DNA from: TH5896 sp050748485
GTDB taxonomy: Archaea > Thermoproteota > Nitrososphaeria > Nitrososphaerales > Nitrososphaeraceae
Length of the DNA stretch: 64,000 nucleotides
NCBI GenBank assembly: GCA_050748485.1
Contig: JBOGPP010000127.1
Span: 1-64,000, forward strand
Direction of reading: 5' to 3'
Below the pieces are notes generated by a model, which searched no databases, was not told the origin of the DNA, and saw only the letters and a program-made list of their open reading frames with translations. Positions 44,092 through 53,364 of the stretch are shown piece by piece. Made by a program: the position numbers and the translations under genes. Positions within the stretch are counted from its first letter, which is position 1. Each line of letters begins with the position of its first letter.

Positions 44092-44294
44092 TTATTTTCA
44101 ACCCTCTCTGCGAATATAGTTTTTATTCTGGCAATATCCCTTCGGGTCCAGCGAATACTTGCTGTTTCCTTCTTTAGTGTACCTTTTGCACCTTCAGATC
44201 TTAGCTTTGTTAGTTCAGAAGTTAATTCATTCAGTTTCTCTGTAAGATCTCTATCATTCATTTCGCGCAATATCTTCAGCTTAATTCTTGCCAT
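44088..44294 (-). CDS. rpl29: ribosomal protein L29 (uL29)
   Basis: A 68-residue two-helix protein near the exit tunnel, starting MARIKLKILREMNDRDLTEK with the ELTKLRSEGAKG segment. It overlaps the S3 end by 14 nt. The SUI1-type gene often found next to L29 in euryarchaea is absent. Confidence 0.95.
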   Translation of the reverse strand: MARIKLKILREMNDRDLTEKLNELTSELTKLRSEGAKGTLKKETASIRWTRRDIARIKTIFAERVENN

Positions 44295-45000
44295 CGTTCT
44301 TTCCTTCCACTTGTGCCAATTCGTTTACTTCAGTAGTCTTATTTTCTTCTGCTTCCACTTGCACACCAGTTTCTATCTTCTTGTTCTCTATGGTTTTCTC
44401 ACTTGTTTCAGAATCGATCATCTCGAACTCCTTTGGCATCTCATTTTTGAGCGCTATTTTTAGTTGTATACCCATCAATCCCATCTTCGTAAGCACATGA
44501 GTGACGCCATATCTCACCACTCTGTTGGCTACATCTCCACTTTTTGGGACGAGACCGGCAGCGTGTTTTTCAAAATGGGCTCTTTCACTTCTCAGTTTAC
44601 CTGCTACTGTAATTTCTACACCTAATGCACCTGCATTCATTATCGTGTTGTTGGTCCATATCGCAGCCCTTCTGAAGGCGGTGCCCCTTTCAATCAACTG
44701 AGCAATTCGATTACACATAATCTTCGGGTTGAGCTCTGGGGCCTCTAGTTCTACAACAGAGATCTGCGGATTAGACAAACCAAACTTTTGTTCCAACTTT
44801 GACGTTAAATCCTTTATACCCGTTCCCTTCCTTCCAATTACCAAACCTGGACGAGTAACACTTAGGGTAATTCTCGTTCCAATCGGGGTCTTTTGTACAT
44901 CTACGCGGCCGTATCCTGCATCTCTCAGTGTTTCAGAAAGAAACTCATCTAACTCGAGATTTCTAAAATTGTTCTTCATAACATTATTGATAGCACTCAT
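44281..45000 (-). CDS. rps3: ribosomal protein S3 (uS3)
   Basis: Small-subunit protein at the mRNA entry, with the KH-2 domain (VIGRKGTGIKDLTSKLEQKFGL near 53-74, given by VIGRKG and LEQKFGL) and the C-terminal S3 domain. After about residue 200 it has an acidic Glu/Lys/Asn tail. It overlaps the L22 end by four bases. Confidence 0.96.
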   Translation of the reverse strand: MSAINNVMKNNFRNLELDEFLSETLRDAGYGRVDVQKTPIGTRITLSVTRPGLVIGRKGTGIKDLTSKLEQKFGLSNPQISVVELEAPELNPKIMCNRIAQLIERGTAFRRAAIWTNNTIMNAGALGVEITVAGKLRSERAHFEKHAAGLVPKSGDVANRVVRYGVTHVLTKMGLMGIQLKIALKNEMPKEFEMIDSETSEKTIENKKIETGVQVEAEENKTTEVNELAQVEGKNDGKN

Positions 45001-45473
45001 TCGTGGACCCTCTTTTCCTGAGCAACTAACTCAAAATGTATTAAAGTATTGTACTTGGGACTAGATCTCCCCATAGCTCTAGGGGTAAATCTCTTAATCT
45101 TTGTACCTTTGTGTACTACAGCACTTGTAATCTTCAAGGCATCCAAATCCATTCCCTTATATTCAGCGTTTGCCTCTAGATTGTCCAATAATTTCAAAAC
45201 TTCCTTGGCCGCTTTCTGAGGATAACGACCAGAGCAAAATCCATCACGTATGTTGGATCTATGAGCAACCTCATTATTGTATCTTCTATATGGTACAGCT
45301 ATTTTCCTGGCAATTACATCTTCAAGAAATAAACGCGCTTTTTCGATGGACATTCCTTTAATGGCTACTGCTACCTCTCTGGCATGCTTATGTGAGGTTG
45401 ACTTGTCCCGTATGGATGCTCTCACATGTCTTGATTTGTCGAAATTCTCCAGAGCATATCCATATTCTGGCAT
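44997..45473 (-). CDS. rpl22: ribosomal protein L22 (uL22)
   Basis: Lines the exit tunnel. The archaeal N-terminus YGYALENFDKSRHVRASIRD and the loop-forming VHKGTKIKRFTPRAMGRSS segment (about 122-140) are clear. Its start lies seven nt after the S19 stop. Confidence 0.96.
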   Translation of the reverse strand: MPEYGYALENFDKSRHVRASIRDKSTSHKHAREVAVAIKGMSIEKARLFLEDVIARKIAVPYRRYNNEVAHRSNIRDGFCSGRYPQKAAKEVLKLLDNLEANAEYKGMDLDALKITSAVVHKGTKIKRFTPRAMGRSSPKYNTLIHFELVAQEKRVHE

Positions 45474-45480
45474 AATACAT

Positions 45481-45897
45481 TCACTTTAAGGGGACGTATA
45501 GACTGGATCTTGATGAACCTACTCCGGGTGCCCCGTGCTGAACGCGTTTGTTGGTAATTGAGTACTCACCTACGTAATGCCCAACCATTTCCGGTCTAAC
45601 ACTCACAGGAACAAATTCCTTTCCGTTGTGCACTTTAATAGTGACACCGATCATATCCGGGAGAATAATCATATCTCTAAGATGTGTTTTTATCTCAGAT
45701 GTTGACTTACCCTCTCTACTTCGCTTAATCTCTTCGCGAAGTTTTCTCTTTTCATCGGTCATAAATTTGCTAACCCTTTTATCCAACGATCGCCTCTGTC
45801 TTGAGTTCAATAGTGGCAGAAGTGATTCTATCGATAATGCCTGGAGCTGCTCAGGAAGATAACCTTTAAACTTAAACTCTCTAACCACGTGTATCAC
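45481..45897 (-). CDS. rps19: ribosomal protein S19 (uS19)
   Basis: The C-terminal S19 core (VHNGKEFVPVSVRPEMVGHY and GEYSITNKRVQHGAPGVG) is clear; the first 55 residues are the archaeal extension (EFKFKGYLPEQLQALS). In most archaea L2 lies just upstream of S19; here only about 65 nt separate S19 from L23. Confidence 0.95.
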   Translation of the reverse strand: MIHVVREFKFKGYLPEQLQALSIESLLPLLNSRQRRSLDKRVSKFMTDEKRKLREEIKRSREGKSTSEIKTHLRDMIILPDMIGVTIKVHNGKEFVPVSVRPEMVGHYVGEYSITNKRVQHGAPGVGSSRSSLYVPLK

Positions 45898-45962
45898 CGT
45901 CTGCAGGCGCTAATCCACTTTTAAACGTACTGGGAAATGAAAGAAATGCTACAGACACAGAA

Positions 45963-46259
45963 TTACACCAGGCCCAACGTTGTCGCTAAATCCCTTGCTC
46001 CATTTGGGTCACGGAACCTCACAGCAGCCTTCTTCCCTCGGATCGTTCTTGCTGTGTTGATATCAATCACTTCGACATCATAGAGAACACTCATAGCTTC
46101 TCTTATTAGTTGCTTTGTGCTCTTCTCTCTAACGATGAATATCAACTTGTTCTCCTTTTCGATCATATTGAATGTTTTTTCAGTGATGTATGGTTGAACG
46201 AGGACCGACCTAGCATCTTCTACGGAGAGCTCGTCCTTGCCAGGTGCTTCTTTGCTCAT
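45963..46259 (-). CDS. rpl23: ribosomal protein L23 (uL23)
   Basis: The 98-residue protein matches L23: VLVQPYITEKTFNMIEKENK near residue 19 and IDINTARTIRGKKAAVRF near 71. L23 forms the exit-tunnel docking site for targeting factors. Start overlaps the L4 stop by four bases. Confidence 0.94.
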   Translation of the reverse strand: MSKEAPGKDELSVEDARSVLVQPYITEKTFNMIEKENKLIFIVREKSTKQLIREAMSVLYDVEVIDINTARTIRGKKAAVRFRDPNGARDLATTLGLV

Positions 46260-47059
46260 TCAGCTTTCTCCTCCAATTCTGGACTTGATTCATTGAACTT
46301 TCCTAGTGCATCAACTGCATTTTGCGAATACATCGTTAGTCTTATAGGCTTAGATCCGGGCAATAGATCCATTACATTTAAACTGTCCACAGCTCTCACA
46401 TCAACTCCCGCCAAGGATCTTGAGAGTTTCATTATGTTGCTGTTTTTTGATACTACTAAAAGAACACTCACACCAGAAGATCTACCATGCCTTCTGGAGG
46501 TTCCCCGTACCGTTCGGCTCTTTGAACGAGCACGCTCCAGGTCCGCTTCCATTCCTAATTTTATTAATGCATTATTAAGTTCATTTGCCTTGCCTATCGA
46601 TTCAATGTTATTTGAAACAATTAGAGGAAGTTCCACTTTATCTTCAAGCTCATGTCCACGTCGCCTGACCAGATCACGCCTTGAAGTTGCGGCAATCGCG
46701 GAACAAAGTGCTAAGCGTTTCTCTTTCTTGTTAATTTTCTTGTATATTCTCTTGAAAGAAACCGGGGGATGGGCAACCCTTCCATGCCTTACCCCAGCAA
46801 CCCCAGCAGCTTGACCGGCTCTCGGAAAGCCTTGCCCCCTAGCCCTTGCAATTCTGGCAATCCCAAGACCTGTATTGCGAGACTCAGCACTAACAACTTC
46901 TCCTGCAAGGGGATATCTACCTTGAGCCTGAAACGAATGCGAGAGTAAGCTGACGTATGTTTTATGTATAACTGAAGGGTAATAAGGTGTATGAAATACT
47001 TGTGGTAAATCAATCGTTACTACGTCACTACTATCCAGATCTAATACTCTTCCTTTCAA
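46256..47059 (-). CDS. rpl4: ribosomal protein L4 (L4e, uL4)
   Basis: The archaeal form (267 aa): PLAGEVVSAESRNTGLGIAR near 50, AGQAAGVAGVRHGRVAHPP in the tunnel loop near 83, and the C-terminal globular part. It follows L3 with one base between. Stop overlaps L23. Confidence 0.96.
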   Translation of the reverse strand: MKGRVLDLDSSDVVTIDLPQVFHTPYYPSVIHKTYVSLLSHSFQAQGRYPLAGEVVSAESRNTGLGIARIARARGQGFPRAGQAAGVAGVRHGRVAHPPVSFKRIYKKINKKEKRLALCSAIAATSRRDLVRRRGHELEDKVELPLIVSNNIESIGKANELNNALIKLGMEADLERARSKSRTVRGTSRRHGRSSGVSVLLVVSKNSNIMKLSRSLAGVDVRAVDSLNVMDLLPGSKPIRLTMYSQNAVDALGKFNESSPELEEKAE

Positions 47060-47060
47060 G

Positions 47061-48056
47061 TTACTTGGCCACCACTTCCACGATTTTAGGCTCGAGAACT
47101 TTAGTATTCTTTTGCCTAATTGGCATTCTTAGCTTAACTAGTCTTTTTGGAACTCCTGGAATTGAACCTCTAACAACTATAAAGTCACCATTTAATGCTC
47201 CGAAGTGCTTGAACCCTCCTTTGCGGTTGATGTCAAATCCTTCTTCAGAAGTGTTCCCAATTAACAATATCCGCTTATTATATTCGATCCTTTGATGAAA
47301 GCCCCTTTGACCCTGTCGTGGAACAGTAAACATTACAACTGCTGGAGATATAGGACCCAGCGTTCCCACAGCTCGAACACTTTTTCTCGATTTGTGCTGC
47401 TTTCTCTTAACTCCAAACCTAGTAATAGGCCCCTCTACCCCTTTGCCTCGTGTAATAGCAGCAACATCTATCGATTGGCCTGTTCGAAAGATATCGCTCA
47501 CTTTTAACTTCTTACCTAGGATCGATTTTGCGTAGTCAAAGTTTTGCTTAGTATTACTGCCCGTAAGTTCGATTTCAAAAGTATAAGGTTTCTTTTGGGA
47601 CAATCTGGCATCCCTAGGAGAAACTGAAACCAAAACAGCTACAGAACTAACATTATTGAGACGATCTTCTGCTTTACTGATCGCCTCTTCCGAGGAACCT
47701 GACTGAGTCTTTTTTTTCTGCGCCCCAAGGGTATCTAGAGAAATTACGTCAAACAGGGCATGTCTACCATAGTAATCGACTCGATATCCCCTTATGCCCA
47801 TAATAGTCAATGGCGGAGTTGCCAATATTGTGGAAGGGTTTGCCAATTGCTTCCCGAAGTTGGGAGTTCTGTCCCGATCATCAACCGTCACCACGTTCAG
47901 CATTCCTACCTTAAACCCTGCAAATGCGCCAAGGGATGGTTTAGGTTCTGTACTTTGGGCCCAATTCCGAACTCTTGCTTCTAGGCTTTTTGCTCTAGCT
48001 CTAGGTCTGAATGCCATACTGCCCCTTCGTGGAGCGCTATATTTTCTATGGCCCAT
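47061..48056 (-). CDS. rpl3: ribosomal protein L3 (uL3)
   Basis: The first ribosomal gene of the operon. The archaeal N-terminus MGHRKYSAPRRGSMAFRPRA and the GFHQRIEYNKRILLIGN loop with the basic extension (KQHKSRKSVRAVGTLG) are diagnostic. A TATA-like TTTATATAAATT-type element about 30-40 nt upstream suggests its own promoter although the SPOUT gene lies only 71 nt upstream. Confidence 0.96.
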   Translation of the reverse strand: MGHRKYSAPRRGSMAFRPRARAKSLEARVRNWAQSTEPKPSLGAFAGFKVGMLNVVTVDDRDRTPNFGKQLANPSTILATPPLTIMGIRGYRVDYYGRHALFDVISLDTLGAQKKKTQSGSSEEAISKAEDRLNNVSSVAVLVSVSPRDARLSQKKPYTFEIELTGSNTKQNFDYAKSILGKKLKVSDIFRTGQSIDVAAITRGKGVEGPITRFGVKRKQHKSRKSVRAVGTLGPISPAVVMFTVPRQGQRGFHQRIEYNKRILLIGNTSEEGFDINRKGGFKHFGALNGDFIVVRGSIPGVPKRLVKLRMPIRQKNTKVLEPKIVEVVAK

Positions 48057-48082
48057 GGATAGAGCTTCCCTTTCCCTACCCC

Positions 48083-48098
48083 TTTAATAAATTTATAT
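48083..48098 (-). promoter_or_regulatory. TATA-like element before L3
   Basis: On the plus strand TTTAATAAATTTATAT; on the coding strand this reads ATATAAATTTATTAAA, centred about 33-38 nt before the L3 ATG (48056). This spacing fits a short-leader archaeal promoter that would drive the ribosomal operon. Confidence 0.45.
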
Positions 48099-48127
48099 CA
48101 ATTCAATCAAATCTCTAGTTTATGATT

Positions 48128-48991
48128 CTATTGACCGCCAAGCCCCACACGAAGACTGTTAATTATAGCAAGTGAGCCAAGCAAAGCTTCTTCCAATCGA
48201 ACAGTGTTGGTGCTTTGAAGGGGAAACATATTGACAGACAATGATGAATTAACAATGGTACTATCAATCTTATTTACAATTTCCCAAACGTCCTTTCGTG
48301 GCGAACCAAATATGACCACCACTTCGGAGGTGTGCTTAAAACTGTGAGCGAGAGACTGATGGATGACAGATATCGGTTTGCCCCTTCTCGAAGTTATTAA
48401 GAACTTCACATCAGAGGGCCCTCTGGTGATTTCTGATAAAGTTTGAATACAATTTATATGATAGCCCCAATATTGTGTGTCTTTCACTTTTCCATGGATT
48501 TCTTCGGCAACCAGATGCCCTTTTTGCATTGACAACCTGAAATTTGCCTTTCGCCCGATTGCGGCAGAGCCTATAAAAGGAATGGTTCGATCCAGACCAA
48601 CATCCACAACCCAAGTCCCTCTATCCCTCAGCAAAACCCCAACTCTAGTTTCTCCGCCTTGGACCTCCGATGCCCTTATGAATTTCTTGTGGTGAGGGGA
48701 CTGTATGGGAGTAAGCATCCCGGCGTATTGTAGCAGTTTCATTTTAGGATATAACAATTTCCTCAAATATTGAGGTGTGTCCAGATATTCAAGTAGTAAC
48801 GTAATTAGTTTAAGATCGTCTTGTCGAACGCTTGAGGATACATCATGGTACACGTAAACTGTTTCGACTCGAAAAATAGAAAAAGATCGCGCGAACTGAG
48901 CTATTCGTAGACTCTTTTCCAGAAGCGATTTTGAATCAATGAGCGATGAATCAGGGATTGCTACGGACAGAGAAGGAAAAGGAGATTCCAT
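48128..48991 (-). CDS. SPOUT-fold putative RNA methyltransferase (DUF171)
   Basis: The 287-residue protein matches the archaeal relatives of human SPOUT1 (C9orf114): an N-terminal part with SLRIAQFARSFSIFRVETVY, an OB-like insertion (RVGVLLRDRGTWVVDVGLDR), and a knotted C-terminal part with VVIFGSPRKDVWEI and a terminal SLAIINSLR. Members are thought to methylate rRNA; the target is not known from sequence. It lies directly upstream of L3 on the same strand, consistent with a ribosome-related job, and follows the redoxin gene. Confidence 0.8.
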   Translation of the reverse strand: MESPFPSLSVAIPDSSLIDSKSLLEKSLRIAQFARSFSIFRVETVYVYHDVSSSVRQDDLKLITLLLEYLDTPQYLRKLLYPKMKLLQYAGMLTPIQSPHHKKFIRASEVQGGETRVGVLLRDRGTWVVDVGLDRTIPFIGSAAIGRKANFRLSMQKGHLVAEEIHGKVKDTQYWGYHINCIQTLSEITRGPSDVKFLITSRRGKPISVIHQSLAHSFKHTSEVVVIFGSPRKDVWEIVNKIDSTIVNSSLSVNMFPLQSTNTVRLEEALLGSLAIINSLRVGLGGQ

Positions 48992-49666
48992 CTATTCTTT
49001 TAGTAATAAATTGACTTTGGATTGTAGTCCTCCGTCAGCGCCAAAGGAAATATCCCGTACCAAGCCTTTTCGATCTATAAGAATAGTCGAAGGGGTTCCT
49101 TTGAGCTTGTACTCCTCGAATGTAAGGGCTGAAAACTCCTTGGATCCCAAGTATTGTCTTGCACGTTCAAAAAGCATTAGTTTGTCCTGCTTGCTGTAGG
49201 TCTGGTAGCCGCTTACGTTTTCTTCAAGAAAATCTAGTACCTGCTTTTCCTGAACCTTGCCCGAGGTTCTTATTAGGACATCCATCGCGACAGGATGTGG
49301 TATAGTGTAGGGGAGTATGTTTCCGTTCTCTACTCTGCCGTGCATGCGAAGGGCACGTAATGTTTCGCCGATCACCTCGCCCTTTGTTAGAAGTAGTCTC
49401 AAGTTATCTAATGTATTTTTATCATAGTCCTCAAAAGCAGTAGCAATTCCCAAAACTTTAACCTCACTTTTGTCAGTGTTGTTGTAAACGCCAATAGCTT
49501 CCGGTATGCCATATAAGAAACAACCGGGACAGTTAACTTGGAAGACCTCAACTACTACGACTTTACTTTTTTCTTTATCTATATTAGTCGGTACTCCTTG
49601 AACCCATTCGCCAATCCTTAAATTCGGCGCTTTTTTACCGATAAGCGAATCCATGACCGCATCCAT
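48992..49666 (-). CDS. thioredoxin-fold redoxin (TlpA/AhpC-like)
   Basis: A 224-residue thioredoxin-fold protein with redox motif CPGC (Cys46, Cys49) in VEVFQVNCPGCFLYG. The cis-proline loop is GTPSTILIDRKG near 192. A helical insertion of about 90 residues sits mid-protein. There is no signal peptide, so it probably acts in the cytoplasm. The stop is adjacent to the SPOUT gene start. The physiological partner is unknown. Confidence 0.8.
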   Translation of the reverse strand: MDAVMDSLIGKKAPNLRIGEWVQGVPTNIDKEKSKVVVVEVFQVNCPGCFLYGIPEAIGVYNNTDKSEVKVLGIATAFEDYDKNTLDNLRLLLTKGEVIGETLRALRMHGRVENGNILPYTIPHPVAMDVLIRTSGKVQEKQVLDFLEENVSGYQTYSKQDKLMLFERARQYLGSKEFSALTFEEYKLKGTPSTILIDRKGLVRDISFGADGGLQSKVNLLLKE

Positions 49667-49683
49667 AGTTTACATAGCTAGAT

Positions 49684-50421
49684 TCACTGGCTCTTCGAGG
49701 CTTCTCTTTGCTTGGCTAACTTGGCATAGCCTTCGAGCTCTTCATCCAAGACTTTCCTCATCGTTTTGGTGTTTGTGTCGATGACCGCCATTTTGATATT
49801 CCTGGTGCTGTTCTTATCTTCGCTCACCAAATAAATTGACTCAATGGCAAGAGATCCACACTCCTCCAGACTGATGTCCATTTTATAGCTCTTTTCCAGA
49901 TATTCAGTGACCTGATCACTTCCTGCGCCAATCGCAACAGCATCATATCCGATATATGTTCCGCTAGGGTCAGTCAAATATAATGACGCGCCGGTTTCAT
50001 CAACCCCTGCCAAGATGAGGGCCACGCCGAAAGGCCTTACACCAGCGTATTGTGTAAATTGTTGCGCCATATCTGCAATATTCTTGGCAACGCCTTCAAC
50101 ATCGACAGGTTCATCATATATCAATCTATTACTTTGTGCAAAAAATCTCGCATGATCCACCTGCGACCTCGCATCTGGGATATAGCCGGCTGCAGCAACA
50201 CCAATGTGATCGTCAACTTGAAATATTTTCTGCGTAACGTTTGAAATTTGCAATTTTCGGGTCTTTTCTTCAACCGCGAGGATGACCCCTCCATTATACT
50301 TCAATCCAACTGCAAGAGTGCCTCTTCTAACTGTCTCGATTGCATATTCTACCTGGTAAAGCCTCCCATCAGGAGAGAAAACTGTAATAGCTCTATCATA
50401 TCCCGCTGCTGCTGGTAACAA
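49684..50421 (-). CDS. psmA: proteasome subunit alpha
   Basis: Forms the outer heptameric rings of the 20S proteasome and its gate. The gating N-terminus is AGYDRAITVFSPDGRLYQVEYA (given as AGYDRAITVFSP and LYQVEYA), and VAAAGYIPDARSQVDHAR replaces the active threonine region of beta subunits. Length (245) is normal. It is divergent from DUF371 across about 80 nt. Confidence 0.97.
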   Translation of the reverse strand: MLPAAAGYDRAITVFSPDGRLYQVEYAIETVRRGTLAVGLKYNGGVILAVEEKTRKLQISNVTQKIFQVDDHIGVAAAGYIPDARSQVDHARFFAQSNRLIYDEPVDVEGVAKNIADMAQQFTQYAGVRPFGVALILAGVDETGASLYLTDPSGTYIGYDAVAIGAGSDQVTEYLEKSYKMDISLEECGSLAIESIYLVSEDKNSTRNIKMAVIDTNTKTMRKVLDEELEGYAKLAKQREASKSQ

Positions 50422-50503
50422 TTCATTCTAATCTACTTAGATGAGTTCAATTTAAATTTACCTTGGGTCACTTATATATGATCACGCAAGCCCAACTTAT
50501 ATT

Positions 50504-50923
50504 ATGAAGGAGGAGAGGGTGACTTTTATAGGTCATAGGAACATTCGGTGCCTCCACAATAACACAATCGAAATTACAAAGGCGGTTTCATTAAGCACGA
50601 GGGGAGATTGTATAGCCGGAGTTTCTGCAAGCAAGGCGTGTAACGACTTTGATAAGGAGTTTAGAGCAAGATTTAGTGAGAGTGGGAGAAGGGTGAATCT
50701 TGAAATTAAAGTAGACGAGCAGATCTTTAGGATGCATGGTCTCACAGATCAGCGCTTGACGTTGTCACACGACCACGACATTGTCATCAGAAGGAGTAAC
50801 TACGTATGCCCTCGAACTCTATGCGTGCTTTGTAACAAAGCCTCTTTCGATATACCAAGAGAATTGGTGTTGAAGCTACAAAACCCGGCCACAGCTGCAG
50901 AACTAAAGATAATTGTTGAGTAA
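50504..50923 (+). CDS. DUF371 protein
   Basis: The 139-residue protein matches the archaeal DUF371 family as recalled (RVTFIGHRNIRCLHNNTIEI at the start, GDCIAGVSASKAC, and HDIVIRRSNYVCPRTLC). It has no known function. It lies between psmA and purC, facing both. Confidence 0.85.
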   Translation: MKEERVTFIGHRNIRCLHNNTIEITKAVSLSTRGDCIAGVSASKACNDFDKEFRARFSESGRRVNLEIKVDEQIFRMHGLTDQRLTLSHDHDIVIRRSNYVCPRTLCVLCNKASFDIPRELVLKLQNPATAAELKIIVE

Positions 50924-50952
50924 TATGAGCGTGAAGAATTAAATTGAATTTA

Positions 50953-51792
50953 CTAAATTTTTCCGCCGGTAATTTTTTCGTAGACATAGATGTATCGATC
51001 GCTCATTTGACTGATTATGCTATCCGGTATTTTGGGTGCCTTTGGGATTTCGCCTTTCATGGCCAAACGAGACATTTCCTTCTTAAAGCCTATTTCGATC
51101 AGCCAATCTCGCAGTAACTGTTTGTCATAGCTCCCTTGTGTTTGGCCAGGTTGGTAATCTTTCTCAAGCCAAATTCTGGATTCATCGGGACCTAGAGAGT
51201 CGGCGAGAGTTAAATCACTCTGTTCATCAAAACCAAATTCTAGTTTAACGTCAGCAATTATGAAACCTGACTGTTTCGCGATGGAGAACATGGTGTCGTA
51301 AATCGTAAATGATCGATCTTCTATCCTTTTAAGAGTACCACGTCCTAAGATACCCGAATCTATAATCTTTTCTCGCTCAACTGGAACATCATGCTCTTCG
51401 GATTTAGTTGTTATCTCAAAGATTGGACGGGGTAATTTTGCTCCTTTCATTAGGGATAAATTGCTTCCAAATAAGGATTTGAAATCAGTGTCTGAAGCAT
51501 ATCGTTCCAACATGGATCCATAATAGTAACCGCGAACGATAAATTCGTATGGAATCATTGATAATTTCCTTACTTCCATTGCATTGTTTTGTCTCATTCC
51601 GATGAAATGATTGGGAACATTCAACTTATTGAACCAGTAGTCTGCAAACCTGCATAACACCTTCCCCTTATTTGGAATTCTTTGGTCAAATTTTATGTCG
51701 AATGCCGAAACTCTGTCGCTGAATACCATCAATAAATTTCCACTCTCCAGTTCGAAAATATTTTTCACCTTACCCTCACGCAAAAGGCGCAT
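50953..51792 (-). CDS. purC: SAICAR synthetase
   Basis: PurC joins aspartate to CAIR in purine synthesis. LREGKVKNIFE at the start is the ATP-binding loop, SAFDIKFDQRIPNKG and the later FGFDEQSDLTLADSLGPDE-type segment are diagnostic. ATG 51792 is preferred to 51807 because a TTAAATATAAG TATA element at about 51825-51835 places the transcript start near 51804. Confidence 0.93.
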   Translation of the reverse strand: MRLLREGKVKNIFELESGNLLMVFSDRVSAFDIKFDQRIPNKGKVLCRFADYWFNKLNVPNHFIGMRQNNAMEVRKLSMIPYEFIVRGYYYGSMLERYASDTDFKSLFGSNLSLMKGAKLPRPIFEITTKSEEHDVPVEREKIIDSGILGRGTLKRIEDRSFTIYDTMFSIAKQSGFIIADVKLEFGFDEQSDLTLADSLGPDESRIWLEKDYQPGQTQGSYDKQLLRDWLIEIGFKKEMSRLAMKGEIPKAPKIPDSIISQMSDRYIYVYEKITGGKI

Positions 51793-51867
51793 AGTTATGA
51801 TCTTCAATTAGAGTTGTTATTCCCACTTATATTTAATTCAGCAACCGCAATTGCCCTGGATTTAAGG

Positions 51868-51941
51868 AGGTCATGGTGGGACTTGAACCCACGACCTAAG
51901 GTTTACAAAACCTTCGCTCTACCAAGCTGAGCTACATGACC
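51868..51941 (-). tRNA. tRNA-Thr (TGT)
   Basis: On the reverse strand GGTCATG pairs with CATGACC; the D-arm is GCTC/GAGC, the anticodon stem AAGGT/ACCTT surrounds loop TTTGTAA (anticodon TGT, threonine), and the T-arm is GTGGG/CCCAC. The unpaired discriminator base is T. No intron and no encoded CCA. Confidence 0.93.
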
Positions 51942-52044
51942 AGTGCTTCAGTTGAACCTATTCAATAGGTATTTAATAAGTTGTTCATCAGAACAATCTG
52001 ATGTTGCCATTGAGCAATTATTGTTTTTCTTTCGGAGATCAGGC

Positions 52045-52338
52045 ATGAACAAAGGCAACAACAGTAAGAGGAAATACATGGTATTAGTGTCGATACAGAA
52101 TAAGAAGTACCTCCCCGATCCTGAAGGAGAAACTATCTTAAAAGACCTAATCCTAAAGGGAGGCTTCGACGAAGTTGAAGGAGTAAGGTGTTCAAAAACC
52201 ATAAATATGTTGGTTAGATCAAAGACAGAAGAACAAGCCAAGAGGTTGGTACTAAAGATATGTGCCGAATTAAGGCTCTATAATCCTGTCGTAAGTAAAT
52301 GTGTTGTCACTGTGTCTACTTCTTCCTCAAAAAGTTAG
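52045..52338 (+). CDS. purS: phosphoribosylformylglycinamidine synthase subunit PurS
   Basis: PurS is the small structural subunit linking PurL and PurQ. The text VLVSIQNKKYLPDPEGETI and GGFDEVEGVRCSKTINMLV is typical. The frame opens at 51943, but the first 34 residues look non-coding and overlap the tRNA-Thr promoter side; ATG 52045 (MNKGNNSK) or 52078 (MVLVSI) is the real start. It precedes purQ by about 310 nt. Confidence 0.9.
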   Translation: MNKGNNSKRKYMVLVSIQNKKYLPDPEGETILKDLILKGGFDEVEGVRCSKTINMLVRSKTEEQAKRLVLKICAELRLYNPVVSKCVVTVSTSSSKS

Positions 52339-52650
52339 GAACACCTTTTCAGATATGGTAATTCTTAACACTGACAAGTCGCATTGAATCAAATCTCTTC
52401 AACATTCAGTTCATTCAATGTACTTCTAGGCCGAAAAATCATTATTATGATTCTTGATTCATATCTATTCCCTAGAAGATCCAGAGAGAACTCCAAGCAA
52501 TAAACTAAGTAATATTCAGGGGTTAGATAGATAAATCAAGCTTCACGCCACAACGAATAATCTTTAGTATTATGATAATCACCATCAAGCAATAGCAGAA
52601 AGGAGTACATATTATATATCTGTATGAGATAGTCAATAGCAAAACCAACG
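52339..52650. other. 312-nt region between purS and purQ
   Basis: No gene is seen. A TATA-like TTATATATC at about 52612-52620 lies about 30-35 nt before the purQ ATG, suggesting an independent promoter. No riboswitch-like structure is evident by eye. Confidence 0.4.
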
Positions 52651-53346
52651 ATGAGAAAAATCGGTGTCGTTGTATTTCCTGGCACAAATTGTGAGCGAGA
52701 TGTATTACATGTCTTGTCTGATGTACTGCATATAGAGACCGAATACATTTGGCATAATAGGCAAGACCTGGATGGATTTGCCGGGTTGGTACTTCCAGGT
52801 GGCTTCTCTTATGGAGATAGATTAAGAGCTGGGGTGATTGCAGCTCACAGCCCGATAATCCACCAAGTGAAGAAGATGGCAAAGGATGGCATTCCAGTGT
52901 TGGGCATATGCAATGGATTTCAGATATTGATTGAATCAGGTTTACTTCCCGGTGCGTTGGTGAAAAATGAACAGTTGAACTTTGTGTGTAAATGGATTGA
53001 CGCTAAAGTCAAGAACACCACGACACCCTTCACGAAATTATTCCAAATAAATCAGAAGATAAGGCTGCCCGTTGCACATGGCGAGGGTAGATATGTCGCA
53101 GATAGTCTAACCATAAAAAGGTTAAGGCAAAAGAATCAGATAGTGTTGAGTTTTTTTAATGAGAATCCAAATGGATCAGCCGAATCGATTGCTGCGATAT
53201 GTAATCCGGAAGGAAATGTGGTAGGGATGATGCCTCATCCAGAGAGAGCTTCCGAGGGAGTATTATCGCCGGTGGCAGATAGCATAGATGGTTCAACAAT
53301 TTTCCGGTCGCTGATGCACCATTTAGGTGAAGGGTACTCGACTTGA
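52651..53346 (+). CDS. purQ: phosphoribosylformylglycinamidine synthase glutaminase PurQ
   Basis: Class I glutaminase supplying ammonia to PurL. The nucleophile is the cysteine of VLGICNGFQ (about residue 88-96), oxyanion text LPGGFSYGDRLRAG at about 50-63, and the catalytic His-Glu lies in MMPHPERAS. The PurL start is 18 nt after its stop. Confidence 0.96.
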   Translation: MRKIGVVVFPGTNCERDVLHVLSDVLHIETEYIWHNRQDLDGFAGLVLPGGFSYGDRLRAGVIAAHSPIIHQVKKMAKDGIPVLGICNGFQILIESGLLPGALVKNEQLNFVCKWIDAKVKNTTTPFTKLFQINQKIRLPVAHGEGRYVADSLTIKRLRQKNQIVLSFFNENPNGSAESIAAICNPEGNVVGMMPHPERASEGVLSPVADSIDGSTIFRSLMHHLGEGYST

Positions 53347-53364
53347 ATATTGGTGGATTAACAA

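Noticed and set aside
51943..52044. 34-residue extension upstream of PurS
   Set aside because: Composition is not PurS-like and it abuts tRNA-Thr; internal ATG fits better.
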